From positions 1 through 34,781 of the forward strand of contig NZ_AOJH01000080.1 of the NCBI RefSeq assembly GCF_000337355.1: DNA of 34,781 bases, read 5' to 3'. Below are positions 23,637-31,776 of this stretch, in pieces. Source of the DNA: Halorubrum kocurii JCM 14978 (GTDB lineage: Archaea > Halobacteriota > Halobacteria > Halobacteriales > Haloferacaceae). The first letter of the stretch is position 1, and every line of letters begins with the position of its first letter. The notes under the pieces were generated by a model, which searched no databases, was not told the origin of the DNA, and saw only the letters and a program-made list of their open reading frames with translations. Both the position numbers and the translations under genes were made by a program.

Positions 23637-24833
23637 ATGCTCGATTACGTGGGGCTGGAGGCGGACCTCGGCGAGGAGGAGCGGCTGATCCGCGACACCG
23701 CTCGCGAGTTCGTCGACGAGCGGGTGCGCCCCGACATCGGCGACCACTTTCAGGCGGGGACGTTCCCGACGGAGCTGATCGAAGAGATGGGCGAGATGGG
23801 GTTTTACGCGCCGAACCTCGACGGGTACGGGCTCGCGAACGTCTCCGAGACGGCGTACGGGATCTTGATGCAGGAGCTCGAGGCGTGCGACTCCGGGCTC
23901 CGATCGATGGCGAGCGTGCAGGGCGCCCTCGTGATGTACCCGATCCACGCGTACGGCAGCGACGACCAGAAGGAGCGGTGGCTGCCGGCGCTCGGCGAGG
24001 GCGAGGCGGTCGGGTGCTTCGGGCTGACCGAGCCGGACCACGGGTCGAACCCCGCCGCGATGGAGACCACGGCGCGGAGAGACGGCGACGCGTACGTCCT
24101 CGACGGCTCGAAGACGTGGATCACGAACGCGCCGATCGCCGACGTGGCGGTGGTCTGGGCGCGCGACGAGTCGGGCGGACGGGGAGACGCGGGGAACAGT
24201 GACCGGTCCGACGACGCCCCCGTCCGCGGGTTCCTCGTCGAGACGGACCGCGACGGCGTGACGACGAACGAGATCGACGACAAGCTCTCGCTGCGCGCGT
24301 CGGTCACCGGCGAGATCAGCCTGCAGGGCGTACGGGTCCCCGAGACGAACGTCCTCCCCGGCGTGTCCGGGATGAAGGGGCCGCTCTCGTGTCTCACGCA
24401 GGCCCGCTTCGGGATCGCGTGGGGGGCGGTGGGCGCGGCGCGGGACTGCTTCGAGCAGGCACGGGCGTACGCCGCCGACCGCGACCAGTTCGGCGGTCCG
24501 ATCGCCCGGTTCCAGCTCCAACAGGAGAAGCTCGCGGAGATGGCGACCCAGATCACCACCGCCCAGCTGCTCGCGTACCGGCTGGCGGAATTAAAAGAGC
24601 GCGGCGACCTCACGCCCCAGCACGTCTCGATGGCGAAGCGGAACAACGTCCGCACGGCGCGCGACCAGTCGCGGGTCGCCCGAGAGATGCTCGGCGGCAA
24701 CGGCATCACGACCGACTACTCGCCGATGCGCCACATGGCGAACATGGAGACGGTGTACACCTACGAGGGAACCCACGACATCCACACGCTCGTGCTCGGC
24801 GAGGACCTGACGGGCATCGCGGCGTACGAGTAG
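23637..24833 (+). CDS. Acyl-CoA dehydrogenase (glutaryl-CoA dehydrogenase-like)
   Basis: A 398-residue flavoenzyme. CFGLTEPDHGSNPAAMETTA and GSKTWITNAPIADVAVVWA bind FAD and substrate, YAADRDQFGGPIARFQLQQ is the middle signature, and the C-terminal TYEGTHDIHTLVLGEDLTGI holds the catalytic Glu in YEGT. This position and the SGLRSMASVQGALVMYPI segment are those of the glutaryl-CoA dehydrogenase branch, though substrate is not proved. The enzyme removes hydrogens from C2-C3 of an acyl-CoA. A halophile-type acidic insert (about 178-193, ESGGRGDAGNSDRSDD) sits in the middle domain. TGTTTTGTC near 23606 precedes two ATGs, 23631 and 23637; MLDYVGLEADLGEEE at the second fits the family. Confidence 0.87.
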   Translation: MLDYVGLEADLGEEERLIRDTAREFVDERVRPDIGDHFQAGTFPTELIEEMGEMGFYAPNLDGYGLANVSETAYGILMQELEACDSGLRSMASVQGALVMYPIHAYGSDDQKERWLPALGEGEAVGCFGLTEPDHGSNPAAMETTARRDGDAYVLDGSKTWITNAPIADVAVVWARDESGGRGDAGNSDRSDDAPVRGFLVETDRDGVTTNEIDDKLSLRASVTGEISLQGVRVPETNVLPGVSGMKGPLSCLTQARFGIAWGAVGAARDCFEQARAYAADRDQFGGPIARFQLQQEKLAEMATQITTAQLLAYRLAELKERGDLTPQHVSMAKRNNVRTARDQSRVAREMLGGNGITTDYSPMRHMANMETVYTYEGTHDIHTLVLGEDLTGIAAYE

Positions 24834-24896
24834 CGATCGAAACCGGTCGGCGCACGAGCAGCGGGCCGGAGCCGGTCGACGACCGACGGCGGCGGC

Positions 24897-26501
24897 TCAG
24901 TCGTGTCGGAAACAGCGCGAGCCGGTGAACGCCATCGCCATGTCGTGTTCGTCGGCCGCGGCGATCACGTCCTCGTCGTTGACGGAACCGCCCGGCTGGA
25001 TCACGGCCTCGATGCCGGCCTCGGCGGCCTCCTCGATCGCGTCCGGGAAGGGGAAGAAGGCGTCCGAGGCCATCACCGCGCCCTCCGCAGACTTCCCGTC
25101 GGCGTCCTTTTCGGCCTTCATCGCCGCGAGCGTGACGGCGTCGACGCGCGACACCTGTCCCATCCCGACGCCGACCGTCTCGGTGCCGGTCGCGAACAGG
25201 ATGCCGTTCGACTTCACGTGTTTGAGCGTCTTCCACGCGAACAGCATCGTCTCTACCTGCTCGTCGGTGGGCTCGCGCTCGGTGACCACGTCGAGGTCGG
25301 CGGGGGACGGCGACTGGCGGTCCCGCTCTTGAACTAGCCGCCCGCCGACCACCGGCTTCTCGGTGAACCGCTCGGAGAAGCGCTCGTCGCCCTCACCGAG
25401 GGGACCCACGTCGAGCACGCGGAGGTTCTTTTTCTCTCGGAGCACGTCAAGCGCGCTGTCGGTGTAGCCGGGCGCGACGACGACCTCTTTAAACGAGTCG
25501 ACGATCGCGTCGGCGGTGTCGGCGTCGCACTCGCGGTTCACGGCGACGATGCCGCCGAACGCCGACTTCGCGTCGGTGCGGAGCGCGCGGTCGTACGCGT
25601 CCGCGAGCGTGTCGCTCGTCGCGCAGCCGGCCGGGTTCGTGTGCTTGATCACGGCGGCGGCGGGCTCGTCGAACTCCTTGACGAGGTTCAACGCGGCGTC
25701 GGCGTCGTTGTAGTTGTTGTACCCCATCCCCTTCGCGCCGGGGTTCAGCTGGGGCGCGTCGACGACGCTCGCCTCCTCGCAGCCGTCGTCGACGTATAAG
25801 GCGGCGTCCTGGTGCGGGTTCTCGCCGTACCGCAGCGTGTCGGCGCGCTCCTCGGAGACGAACCGCCGCTCGGGGAAGTCGCCGCCGACGTCGCCCTCGA
25901 CGGTCACGTTCACGGGCGTGTCGTCGCCGTCGCGCTCGACCGTCACTCGGTCCTCGGCGAACCACCGCACCGCGCGCGGGTACGCCGTGAACTCGGCCTC
26001 GTGGAGCACCCGGTCTTTCAGCGCGTCGGCGTCGTCCCCCTCGTAGACGGGCACCGGCTCCTGCGTGACGATCGGCCCGGCGTCGACCTCCTCGGTGGCG
26101 ACGTGGACGGTGCAGCCGGTGGTGCGGGCGCCGGCGTCGAGCACCTGCTCGTGGGCGTCCATGCCGGGGAACGCGGGTAACAGCGACGGGTGGACGTTCA
26201 GCGTCGTCGGGGCCGCGTCGAGGAACTCGTCGGTGAGCACGCGCATGTACCCGTCCAGGCAGACGAGGTCGAAGTCGTACCCCGCCAGCCGGTCTACGAT
26301 CCGTCGCTCGTGCGACTCGCGCGACTCGCCCTCGTCGCGCTCAACGACCTCGGTCGGGATCCGCCGCTCCGTGGCGGCCTCCAGCACGGGCGCGTGCTCG
26401 CGGTTGGTCAGGACCACCGACAGCTCCGCGCCGCCCGGCGCGGCGTCGGCGATGTGTCTGAGGTTCCGTCCCCGGTTGCTCGCGAGTCCGGCGATCTTCA
26501 T
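24897..26501 (-). CDS. purH: Bifunctional GAR transformylase / AICAR transformylase (PurN-PurH fusion)
   Basis: A 534-residue fusion. Residues 1 to about 190 are a PurN-type glycinamide ribonucleotide formyltransferase: VCLDGYMRVL, LNVHPSLLPAFPGMDAHEQV (Asn and His catalytic) and GCTVHVATEEVDAGPIV (Asp). From about 225 follows the AICAR transformylase half of PurH: LRYGENPHQ, GMGYNNYNDADAALNLV, VIKHTNPAGCATSD, AKSAFGGIVAVNRECD and ASDAFFPFPDAIEEAAEAGI. The N-terminal MGS-like IMP cyclohydrolase domain of bacterial PurH is missing; archaea use PurO for that step, not seen here. The two activities carry out the third and ninth steps of purine synthesis. It is divergent from purB with 168 bases between. 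Confidence 0.93.
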   Translation of the reverse strand: MKIAGLASNRGRNLRHIADAAPGGAELSVVLTNREHAPVLEAATERRIPTEVVERDEGESRESHERRIVDRLAGYDFDLVCLDGYMRVLTDEFLDAAPTTLNVHPSLLPAFPGMDAHEQVLDAGARTTGCTVHVATEEVDAGPIVTQEPVPVYEGDDADALKDRVLHEAEFTAYPRAVRWFAEDRVTVERDGDDTPVNVTVEGDVGGDFPERRFVSEERADTLRYGENPHQDAALYVDDGCEEASVVDAPQLNPGAKGMGYNNYNDADAALNLVKEFDEPAAAVIKHTNPAGCATSDTLADAYDRALRTDAKSAFGGIVAVNRECDADTADAIVDSFKEVVVAPGYTDSALDVLREKKNLRVLDVGPLGEGDERFSERFTEKPVVGGRLVQERDRQSPSPADLDVVTEREPTDEQVETMLFAWKTLKHVKSNGILFATGTETVGVGMGQVSRVDAVTLAAMKAEKDADGKSAEGAVMASDAFFPFPDAIEEAAEAGIEAVIQPGGSVNDEDVIAAADEHDMAMAFTGSRCFRHD

Positions 26502-26521
26502 ACGCGAGTGGTCCGACCGAT

Positions 26522-26530
26522 CGCGTATAT
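26522..26530 (-). promoter_or_regulatory. TATA-like box of purH
   Basis: The minus strand reads ATATACGCG, 21-29 bases before the ATG at 26501. It fits a leaderless start. Confidence 0.6.
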
Positions 26531-26553
26531 CGATTGCGGTCCGCTCCGGAGGT

Positions 26554-26616
26554 GGATCCACGTTCACGGATATCTATTGCCCAATACGACGGTCATAAAC
26601 GAGAACGGATCCACGT
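26554..26616. promoter_or_regulatory. Repeated GGATCCACGT in the purH-purB divergent promoter
   Basis: GGATCCACGT occurs at 26554-26563 and again at 26607-26616, 53 bases apart. The first is part of the palindrome GTGGATCCAC (26552-26561). The second sits in ACGGA-N6-TCCGT (26605-26620). Their place between two purine genes suggests a shared operator, a role not shown by the sequence itself. Confidence 0.4.
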
Positions 26617-26638
26617 CCGTGCGACTCCTCATCGACAC

Positions 26639-26647
26639 GCTTTTGCT
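26639..26647 (+). promoter_or_regulatory. TATA-like box of purB
   Basis: GCTTTTGCT lies 23-31 bases before ATG 26670. It supports this start over a long upstream open frame that overlaps purH antisense. Confidence 0.55.
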
Positions 26648-26669
26648 GGCTCCGGCGGCAGTCGCGGAC

Positions 26670-28130
26670 ATGACAGACAACTCCGAACCGACGGGCGACG
26701 CCACCATCGCAGGGCTCTCCCGGTCGGACCCGCTCGCGGCGGTGTCGCCGCTCGACGGCCGCTACGCCTCTCGCACCGCGCCGCTGTCGCGGTACGCGAG
26801 CGAGGCCGCGCTCATGCGCGCCCGGACCCGCGTCGAGGTCGAGTACCTGATCGAGCTCGCGGCCCTCGACGCGACGCCGATCGCGCTCGACGAGGGGGCC
26901 GAGGCAGCCCTCCGCGCGGTCCACGAGGAGTTCTCCGCGGAGGACGCCCGCCTGATAAAGGCGCTGGAGGTCGAGGGGGCGGAGGGGTACGACGCGACCA
27001 ACCACGACGTGAAGGCGGTCGAGTACTTCCTGCGGGTCCGGTTGGACGGACTGGCGGAGTCCGGCGCGATCGGCGACGGCGAGGCGCTGTACCCGTGGAT
27101 CCACTTCGGGCTCACGAGCGAGGACGTGAACAACCTCGCGCACCGGCTGCTGGTGAAGGAGGCCGTGAGCGAGGCGGTCGTGCCCGCGATCCGTGAGGTC
27201 CGCGACGCGCTCGCCGACCTCGCGCGGGAGCATCGCGACACGCCGATGCTGGCGCGCACCCACGGCCAGCCCGCCACGCCGACGACGTTCGGCAAGGAGA
27301 TGGCCGTCTACGCGTCGCGGCTCGGTCGGGCGCTCGGGCGGGTCGTTGTGGCCAACGGCGACCTCTCCGGGAAGCTCGCGGGCGCCTCGGGCACGTACGC
27401 CGCCCACGACGCGGCCTACCCCGAGGTTGACTGGCCCACATTCGCCGAGTCGTTCGTGCGCGGACTCGACTTGGAGCACACGCCGCTCGCGACGCAGGTG
27501 AACCCCTGCGACGACCTCGCGGCGCTGTTCGACGCCCTGCGCGGCGTCAACAACGTCCTCCTCGACTTGGACCTGGACGCGTGGCTGTACGTCTCCGACC
27601 GCTACCTCGGCCAGCGGACCGTCGCTGGCGAGACCGGCTCCTCGACGATGCCCCACAAGGTGAACCCGATCGACTTCGAGAACAGCGAGGGGAACCTCTC
27701 GAAGGCGAACTCGGACCTCACCTTCCTCGCCGACTACGTGACGACCTCGCGGCTCCAGCGCGACCTCTCGGACTCCACCGTCAAGCGCAACGTGGGCGCC
27801 GCCCTCGCGCACTGCCTGATCGGCTACTCGAAGGCCGGCGACGGCCTCGCGACGGTCGTCCCGAACGAGACCGTCATGCGCGAGGAGCTGGCGGCGACGC
27901 CCGAGGTGATCGGCGAGGCCGTCCAGACGATCCTCAGACGCGAGGGCGACACGGGCGCCTACGAGCGCGTGAAAGAGCTCACCCGCGGGAAGCGCGTCAC
28001 CCTCGACGACTTCCGCGACCTCTTCGACGACCTCGACGTCGACGAGGGCGTCCGCGAAGAGCTGAAGGCGCTGACCCCGGCCGGCTACGTCGGCTTCGCC
28101 GACGAACTGGTGGACGAGATCGACGCGTAG
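26670..28130 (+). CDS. purB: Adenylosuccinate lyase
   Basis: A 486-residue enzyme of the fumarase/aspartase superfamily that splits fumarate from SAICAR and from adenylosuccinate, two steps of purine synthesis. Family signature GSSTMPHKVNPIDFENSEGN is present at about 325-345. Other conserved regions are YDATNHDVKAVEYFLR, HFGLTSEDVNNLAHRLL and ARTHGQPATPTTFGKEM with the catalytic His. The N-terminus before DPLAAVSPLDGRYASR is a short polar halophile extension. The product of the neighbouring PurH reaction follows directly on the SAICAR cleavage by PurB, so the divergent pair is functionally coherent. Confidence 0.95.
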   Translation: MTDNSEPTGDATIAGLSRSDPLAAVSPLDGRYASRTAPLSRYASEAALMRARTRVEVEYLIELAALDATPIALDEGAEAALRAVHEEFSAEDARLIKALEVEGAEGYDATNHDVKAVEYFLRVRLDGLAESGAIGDGEALYPWIHFGLTSEDVNNLAHRLLVKEAVSEAVVPAIREVRDALADLAREHRDTPMLARTHGQPATPTTFGKEMAVYASRLGRALGRVVVANGDLSGKLAGASGTYAAHDAAYPEVDWPTFAESFVRGLDLEHTPLATQVNPCDDLAALFDALRGVNNVLLDLDLDAWLYVSDRYLGQRTVAGETGSSTMPHKVNPIDFENSEGNLSKANSDLTFLADYVTTSRLQRDLSDSTVKRNVGAALAHCLIGYSKAGDGLATVVPNETVMREELAATPEVIGEAVQTILRREGDTGAYERVKELTRGKRVTLDDFRDLFDDLDVDEGVREELKALTPAGYVGFADELVDEIDA

Positions 28131-28154
28131 CCGCCACTCGATCGCCCGGATCGG

Positions 28155-28832
28155 TCACTCCGCTCGCAGGTCGAGCTCGCTCGTCGCGAGTCCCGGCCGG
28201 TCCACGAGCCGGCGGTACTCCGCGGCGAGGTCGGCGGCGGCGATCGCGATCCGGTCACCTGTCTCCTCCGCCTCCGTCGAACTCTCCGCCGGTCGCACCG
28301 CCGACCCGATCCGGATGTAGGTGACGGTGACGTCGTCGAGGGCGGCGTCCAGAGACCGGGCGAGTCCACGAGCGGCCGGGCCGACGGCGCCCCACTCGAT
28401 CTGTTCGGTCACGGGAGGCTCCGCGAACGTCGTTCCGCTGAACAGGACGGTCCCTTCGGTCTCTCGTAGATCCCGAAGGGCCGCGCGGACGCAGGCGAGC
28501 GACCCACCGACCCGGACGTCGAAGATTGAGCGGAGGCGCTCGACGTTCGCCTCGTCGACCGGGCGTCCGCCCCCGCCGCTGGCGTTCAACACGAGGACCT
28601 CGACGGGGCCGAGCTCGGTTCTGACCCGTTCCATCGCCCGTTCGACCGCAGATCGGTCCGTAACGTCAGCCGCTATCGATACCGCATCTGAACCGAGCTC
28701 CGCCGCGAGAGGGGCCGTCACCCGGTCGCTCCGAGCGAGCATCGCGACGGCGAACCCGTCGGCGTGGAACCGGCGAGCGACCGCGGTCCCGATGTTCGGT
28801 CCGACCCCAGCGACGACGACGACGCGCGACAT
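28155..28832 (-). CDS. Short-chain dehydrogenase/reductase family protein, atypical active site
   Basis: A 225-residue Rossmann-fold protein from ATG 28830-28832 (MSRVVVVAGVGPNIGTAVAR). The cofactor motif is GVGPNIG, a variant of TGxxxGIG, followed by AADVTDRSAVERAMERV and LVLNASGGGGRPVDE in the NAG position. The usual catalytic Y-x3-K is W-x3-G here (EWGAVGPAARGLARSL), so both key residues are missing; a Ser is present in VLFSGTT. It may bind NAD(P) without classical SDR chemistry or use other residues. The 20 upstream codons are not SDR-like, and the minus-strand AGCTATTCC near 28855 fits a TATA box for the chosen start. It converges on purB. Confidence 0.75.
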   Translation of the reverse strand: MSRVVVVAGVGPNIGTAVARRFHADGFAVAMLARSDRVTAPLAAELGSDAVSIAADVTDRSAVERAMERVRTELGPVEVLVLNASGGGGRPVDEANVERLRSIFDVRVGGSLACVRAALRDLRETEGTVLFSGTTFAEPPVTEQIEWGAVGPAARGLARSLDAALDDVTVTYIRIGSAVRPAESSTEAEETGDRIAIAAADLAAEYRRLVDRPGLATSELDLRAE

Positions 28833-28925
28833 GGACTCGCATCGTACGGCGTCGTGGAATAGCTTGTGGCGCCCCGTCACATGCGGGCACAACGCTCAAC
28901 TGACTGGTCGTCGAACGCCGGACTG

Positions 28926-29261
28926 ATGCCCTCCGACGACAGCGGGACGGAGTACTCCGTCTTCGGCAACGAATCGAGCGACGAGTGGGACGACGCGGGA
29001 GACGGCGATCGCGCCGCCCCCGACGCGGCTCGGACGGGGGACCGGTCCGAGTCGCTGGCGGCCGGCGACGACGACGGCTGCCCGAAGTGCGGACACGAGG
29101 AGACGGAGACGGACGAAATCGCGACGAGCGGCACCGGCCTCACCAAGCTGTTCGACGTTCAGAACCGGACGTTCGTCGTGGTCTCGTGTGCGAACTGCGG
29201 CTACTCGGAGCTGTACAAGGGACAGTCGACGGGGAACGCCATCGACTTTTTCATCGGCTGA
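28926..29261 (+). CDS. Zinc-ribbon protein, predicted nucleic-acid binding (DUF2082-like)
   Basis: A 111-residue protein. Residues 1-50 are an acidic Ser/Asp/Gly-rich, probably disordered region (GTEYSVFGNESSDEWDDAGD). The C-terminal half is a zinc ribbon: CPKCGHEETETDEIATSG, then FDVQNRTFVVVSCANCGYSE and a YKG finish, giving two C-x2-C knuckles about 35 residues apart. This layout matches small zinc-ribbon families assumed to bind nucleic acid; function unknown. An in-frame ATG at 28881 could give 15 more residues (MRAQRSTDWSSNAGL); no strong promoter decides between the two. Confidence 0.75.
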   Translation: MPSDDSGTEYSVFGNESSDEWDDAGDGDRAAPDAARTGDRSESLAAGDDDGCPKCGHEETETDEIATSGTGLTKLFDVQNRTFVVVSCANCGYSELYKGQSTGNAIDFFIG

Positions 29262-29337
29262 ACGGGCCGCGGCGGCGACGGCTCCGGAGACCGTTCCGCC
29301 GCGACTCTCGGGTCGCCTCGCGACCGAGGCGGCGACC

Positions 29338-29347
29338 GATTTATGTC
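29338..29347 (+). promoter_or_regulatory. TATA-like box for the sensor-domain gene
   Basis: GATTTATGTC lies 27-36 bases before the ATG at 29374, a good fit for a leaderless or near-leaderless start. Confidence 0.55.
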
Positions 29348-29373
29348 GACAGCGGAACCGCTTTTGAGCGCAC

Positions 29374-30207
29374 ATGGTCTCCCTCCGTTCACCCTCTCGC
29401 CTCCCGGTCGTCGGCGTCCTCGCCGCCGGCCGCACGTACAGACACCTGTTGTACCTCCTGCTCGCGATTCCGCTCGGATTCCTCTACTCGGCGCTGTTCT
29501 CGTTCGGATTCGTGTTCGGGCTCCTGTCCGCCGTGGTGCTCGTCGGATTCGTCGTCCTGCTGGCGACGCTCCTCGGCGCCCGGATCGCCGCTGGCTTCGA
29601 GCGCTGGCTCGCCAACCGGCTGCTGGGGACGGACCTCGAGCGGTACGACGACGTGCCCGCCGACACGGACGGCGCGGTCGCCGGCGTCAGGAAGTACGTC
29701 GACGCCGCATCGACGTGGCGCGGCGTCGGCTTCCTCCTGCTGAAGTACTTCGTCACCGTGATCGCGTTCGTCCCGCTGGTCGCGCTCGCGTTCGGCCTCC
29801 CGCTCGTTCTCGCCCCGCTGCGGTACCCCTACGTGGCCACCTTCGGCGAGTCCAACGGGGAGCCGGTGACGTGGGCGATCGAGACGCTCCCGGAGGCGCT
29901 GCTGGCGGCGTCAGTCGGGGTCATTGGGGTGCTCGCGGCGCTCCACGTCACGAACCTCGTCGCGTACGTCTGCCGGCAGATGGCGACCGCGCTGCTCGGA
30001 GAGACGACGGAAGACGAGGCGGGACCCGTCAGGGAGTCGGTGGCGGACGACGGTAGGGACTCGGCGAGGAGTGACGACGGCTCGTCGGGAACCAGCGACT
30101 CGGCAGGCGGTGACGACTCGGCGCCGTTCGACGACGCGTTCATCCCGGCGGACGCCGTCGATCCGGACTCGGACGGCGCTCCGGTCGGAGACGAAGACCG
30201 GCCCTGA
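29374..30207 (+). CDS. Membrane protein with putative sensor domain
   Basis: A 277-residue protein. Four to five hydrophobic helices lie at about residues 24-45, 48-68, 118-150 and 170-195. The order of two close helices, a soluble stretch with RYDDVPADTDGAVAGVRKYV and ASTWRGVGFLLLKYFVTVIA, and two more helices resembles the PF13796 sensor domain common in haloarchaea and actinobacteria. In other proteins that domain precedes a kinase or regulator; here it is followed only by a disordered acidic tail (about 210-277) rich in Ser, Asp and Gly. Its role is unknown, and no partner kinase is adjacent. Confidence 0.65.
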   Translation: MVSLRSPSRLPVVGVLAAGRTYRHLLYLLLAIPLGFLYSALFSFGFVFGLLSAVVLVGFVVLLATLLGARIAAGFERWLANRLLGTDLERYDDVPADTDGAVAGVRKYVDAASTWRGVGFLLLKYFVTVIAFVPLVALAFGLPLVLAPLRYPYVATFGESNGEPVTWAIETLPEALLAASVGVIGVLAALHVTNLVAYVCRQMATALLGETTEDEAGPVRESVADDGRDSARSDDGSSGTSDSAGGDDSAPFDDAFIPADAVDPDSDGAPVGDEDRP

Positions 30208-30273
30208 CCCGCCACCGGTTCGCGTCGACGCCGCCCCCGGAGCGCTTATTCTCGTGGGTCCGTCAGGGTCGGT

Positions 30274-31020
30274 ATGGCACCGACGTTGGTCAGCGCCGCC
30301 GTCGGCGCGGTACTCGCGGCGGCCCTGCTCGGCGCCGCGTTCGACCGACGGGCGGTCGCGGTCGTCGTCGCGGCCGCGGTCGCTCCCGACCTGGACGCGG
30401 TCGCGAGCCTCGTCGTTCCGGGCGCGACGAACGCCCTCCTCCACGCCCTCTGGCTCCCGCTTTTCGCCGCGGCCGCGCTCTACTGGGACACCGCCGTCGG
30501 CGCCGACTCCCGCGTCCGGGCCCGATTCGGATGGCGGGGCGTGCGGGTCGCGTGGGTCGCGCTGGCGGCGTTCGTCGTCGCAGGCGTCGGGCCGGACCTG
30601 TTCGGCCGCGAGGGCGCGAACCTCCTGTACCCGATTCACGACGCCTACTACCGGATCGACGGGCGCCTCGTGTTCTCGACGCAGGAGGGAGTCGTGCAGA
30701 CGTTCGTCGCGCTCGGTGCGGAGGGGCCCGGGATCCTCCCCTTCCGGAGCCCCGGCACGACGGCCTCGCACGCGATTCCGACGTTCGCGAACCCCGACGG
30801 CCGTCCGGGGCTCTCGCTCGACGCGGACCGGACGCTGTACCTCGTCCGGAGCGGCTGGCAGCTGGCGGTCGTCGCCGCGGGGGCGGCCCTGCTCGCGGTA
30901 CGGTTCGCTCGGGTGCGACGTTCGCGGGTGTCCGCCGATAGGAACGGAGACGGAAGCGGAGACGAAGGCGGAGGCGGAGACGAGACCGACGCCGCGACCG
31001 ACCGAACTGAGGTGCTCTGA
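30274..31020 (+). CDS. DUF457-like membrane protein with decayed metal site
   Basis: A 248-residue membrane protein aligning without gaps over its first 70 residues with the next gene: FDRRAVAVVVAAAVAPDLDA and VVPGATNALLHAL here against YDRRALAVVLAVLVLPEVDS and VMPGAHRTVGHNL there. Conserved His7 and His52 of the partner are Ser and Thr here (His57 is kept), and the later H-x3-H is replaced by FVVAGVGPDLFG. Both share STQEGVVQTFV/STVDGFVQTFV further on. The ending is an acidic low-complexity tail (GDGSGDEGGGGDETD). It stops three bases before the next ATG, so the two are likely made together. It is probably a non-catalytic paralogue. Confidence 0.75.
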   Translation: MAPTLVSAAVGAVLAAALLGAAFDRRAVAVVVAAAVAPDLDAVASLVVPGATNALLHALWLPLFAAAALYWDTAVGADSRVRARFGWRGVRVAWVALAAFVVAGVGPDLFGREGANLLYPIHDAYYRIDGRLVFSTQEGVVQTFVALGAEGPGILPFRSPGTTASHAIPTFANPDGRPGLSLDADRTLYLVRSGWQLAVVAAGAALLAVRFARVRRSRVSADRNGDGSGDEGGGGDETDAATDRTEVL

Positions 31021-31023
31021 TAC

Positions 31024-31719
31024 ATGGTGTCGACGGTCGTCCACGCGGGGTTCGCGCTCGCGCTCGCGGCCGGGATCCTCGGCGACTACTACGACCGACG
31101 GGCGCTCGCGGTCGTCCTCGCGGTCCTCGTGCTGCCGGAGGTCGACAGCTTCCTCGGTCCGGTCATGCCGGGGGCCCACCGGACGGTCGGCCACAACCTC
31201 GTGTTCCCCGCGGCGGTCGCGGCCCTCCTCTACTACGACACGCGGCTGCGGCGCCGGTCGGCGATCCGCGACCTGCTCGCCGACCGGTTCTCGGAGCGGA
31301 GCGCCGAGCGGTGGATCGCGGTCGCGTGGGTCGGCCTGTTCGTGCACGTGTTCGCGCACGTCGCGCTCGACTGGAGCCACCTCGACGGGGTGAACGCCCT
31401 CTGGCCGCTTCGGGACCGCTTTTACGCGCTGAACGGAAAGGCGTCGATATCGACGGTCGACGGGTTCGTGCAGACGTTCGTCGACGTTCGGCTCGATCCG
31501 GAGACGGGAGCCCGTCAGGTCGACGCGGGGGGCGGCGGAACGACCGACACGGTGCACGTGAACAACCCCGTCGAGCCGCGCGATCCCCGAGAGATAACGG
31601 AGGAACCGGTCGACAGGCGGTTCCCGGTCGCGAACGCCGGCTGGCGGCTCTATCTGATCGGACTGGGGCTGTTCACGCTCGTCGCTCGTCGGCTGCAGAG
31701 CGCGGACCCGCGCCGGTGA
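31024..31719 (+). CDS. DUF457-like predicted membrane-bound metal hydrolase
   Basis: A 231-residue membrane protein, tandem partner of the previous gene. Candidate metal ligands are His7 (VVHAGF), Glu39/Asp41 (PEVDS), His52 and His57 (AHRTVGHN), His108 and His112 (FVHVFAHVALD) and Asp116, the pattern of the YdjM/DUF457 predicted hydrolases. There are about four helices, then a soluble, probably external part around 140-205 (VQTFVDVRLDPETGARQ, TVHVNNPVEPRD) before a last helix (LYLIGLGLFTLVA). Substrate is unknown. It starts three bases after its partner's stop, which suggests translational coupling or a heterodimer. Confidence 0.8.
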   Translation: MVSTVVHAGFALALAAGILGDYYDRRALAVVLAVLVLPEVDSFLGPVMPGAHRTVGHNLVFPAAVAALLYYDTRLRRRSAIRDLLADRFSERSAERWIAVAWVGLFVHVFAHVALDWSHLDGVNALWPLRDRFYALNGKASISTVDGFVQTFVDVRLDPETGARQVDAGGGGTTDTVHVNNPVEPRDPREITEEPVDRRFPVANAGWRLYLIGLGLFTLVARRLQSADPRR

Positions 31720-31776
31720 GCGCGGACTCCCCCGAGCGACGCGGCTCCCAGCGGAGGGCCCAGGTGGACCCCGGAG

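Noticed and set aside
26190..26669. Upstream in-frame extension of purB by 160 codons
   Set aside because: It lies mostly antisense to purH, is not lyase-like, and the TATA-like box at 26639 marks a start at 26670.
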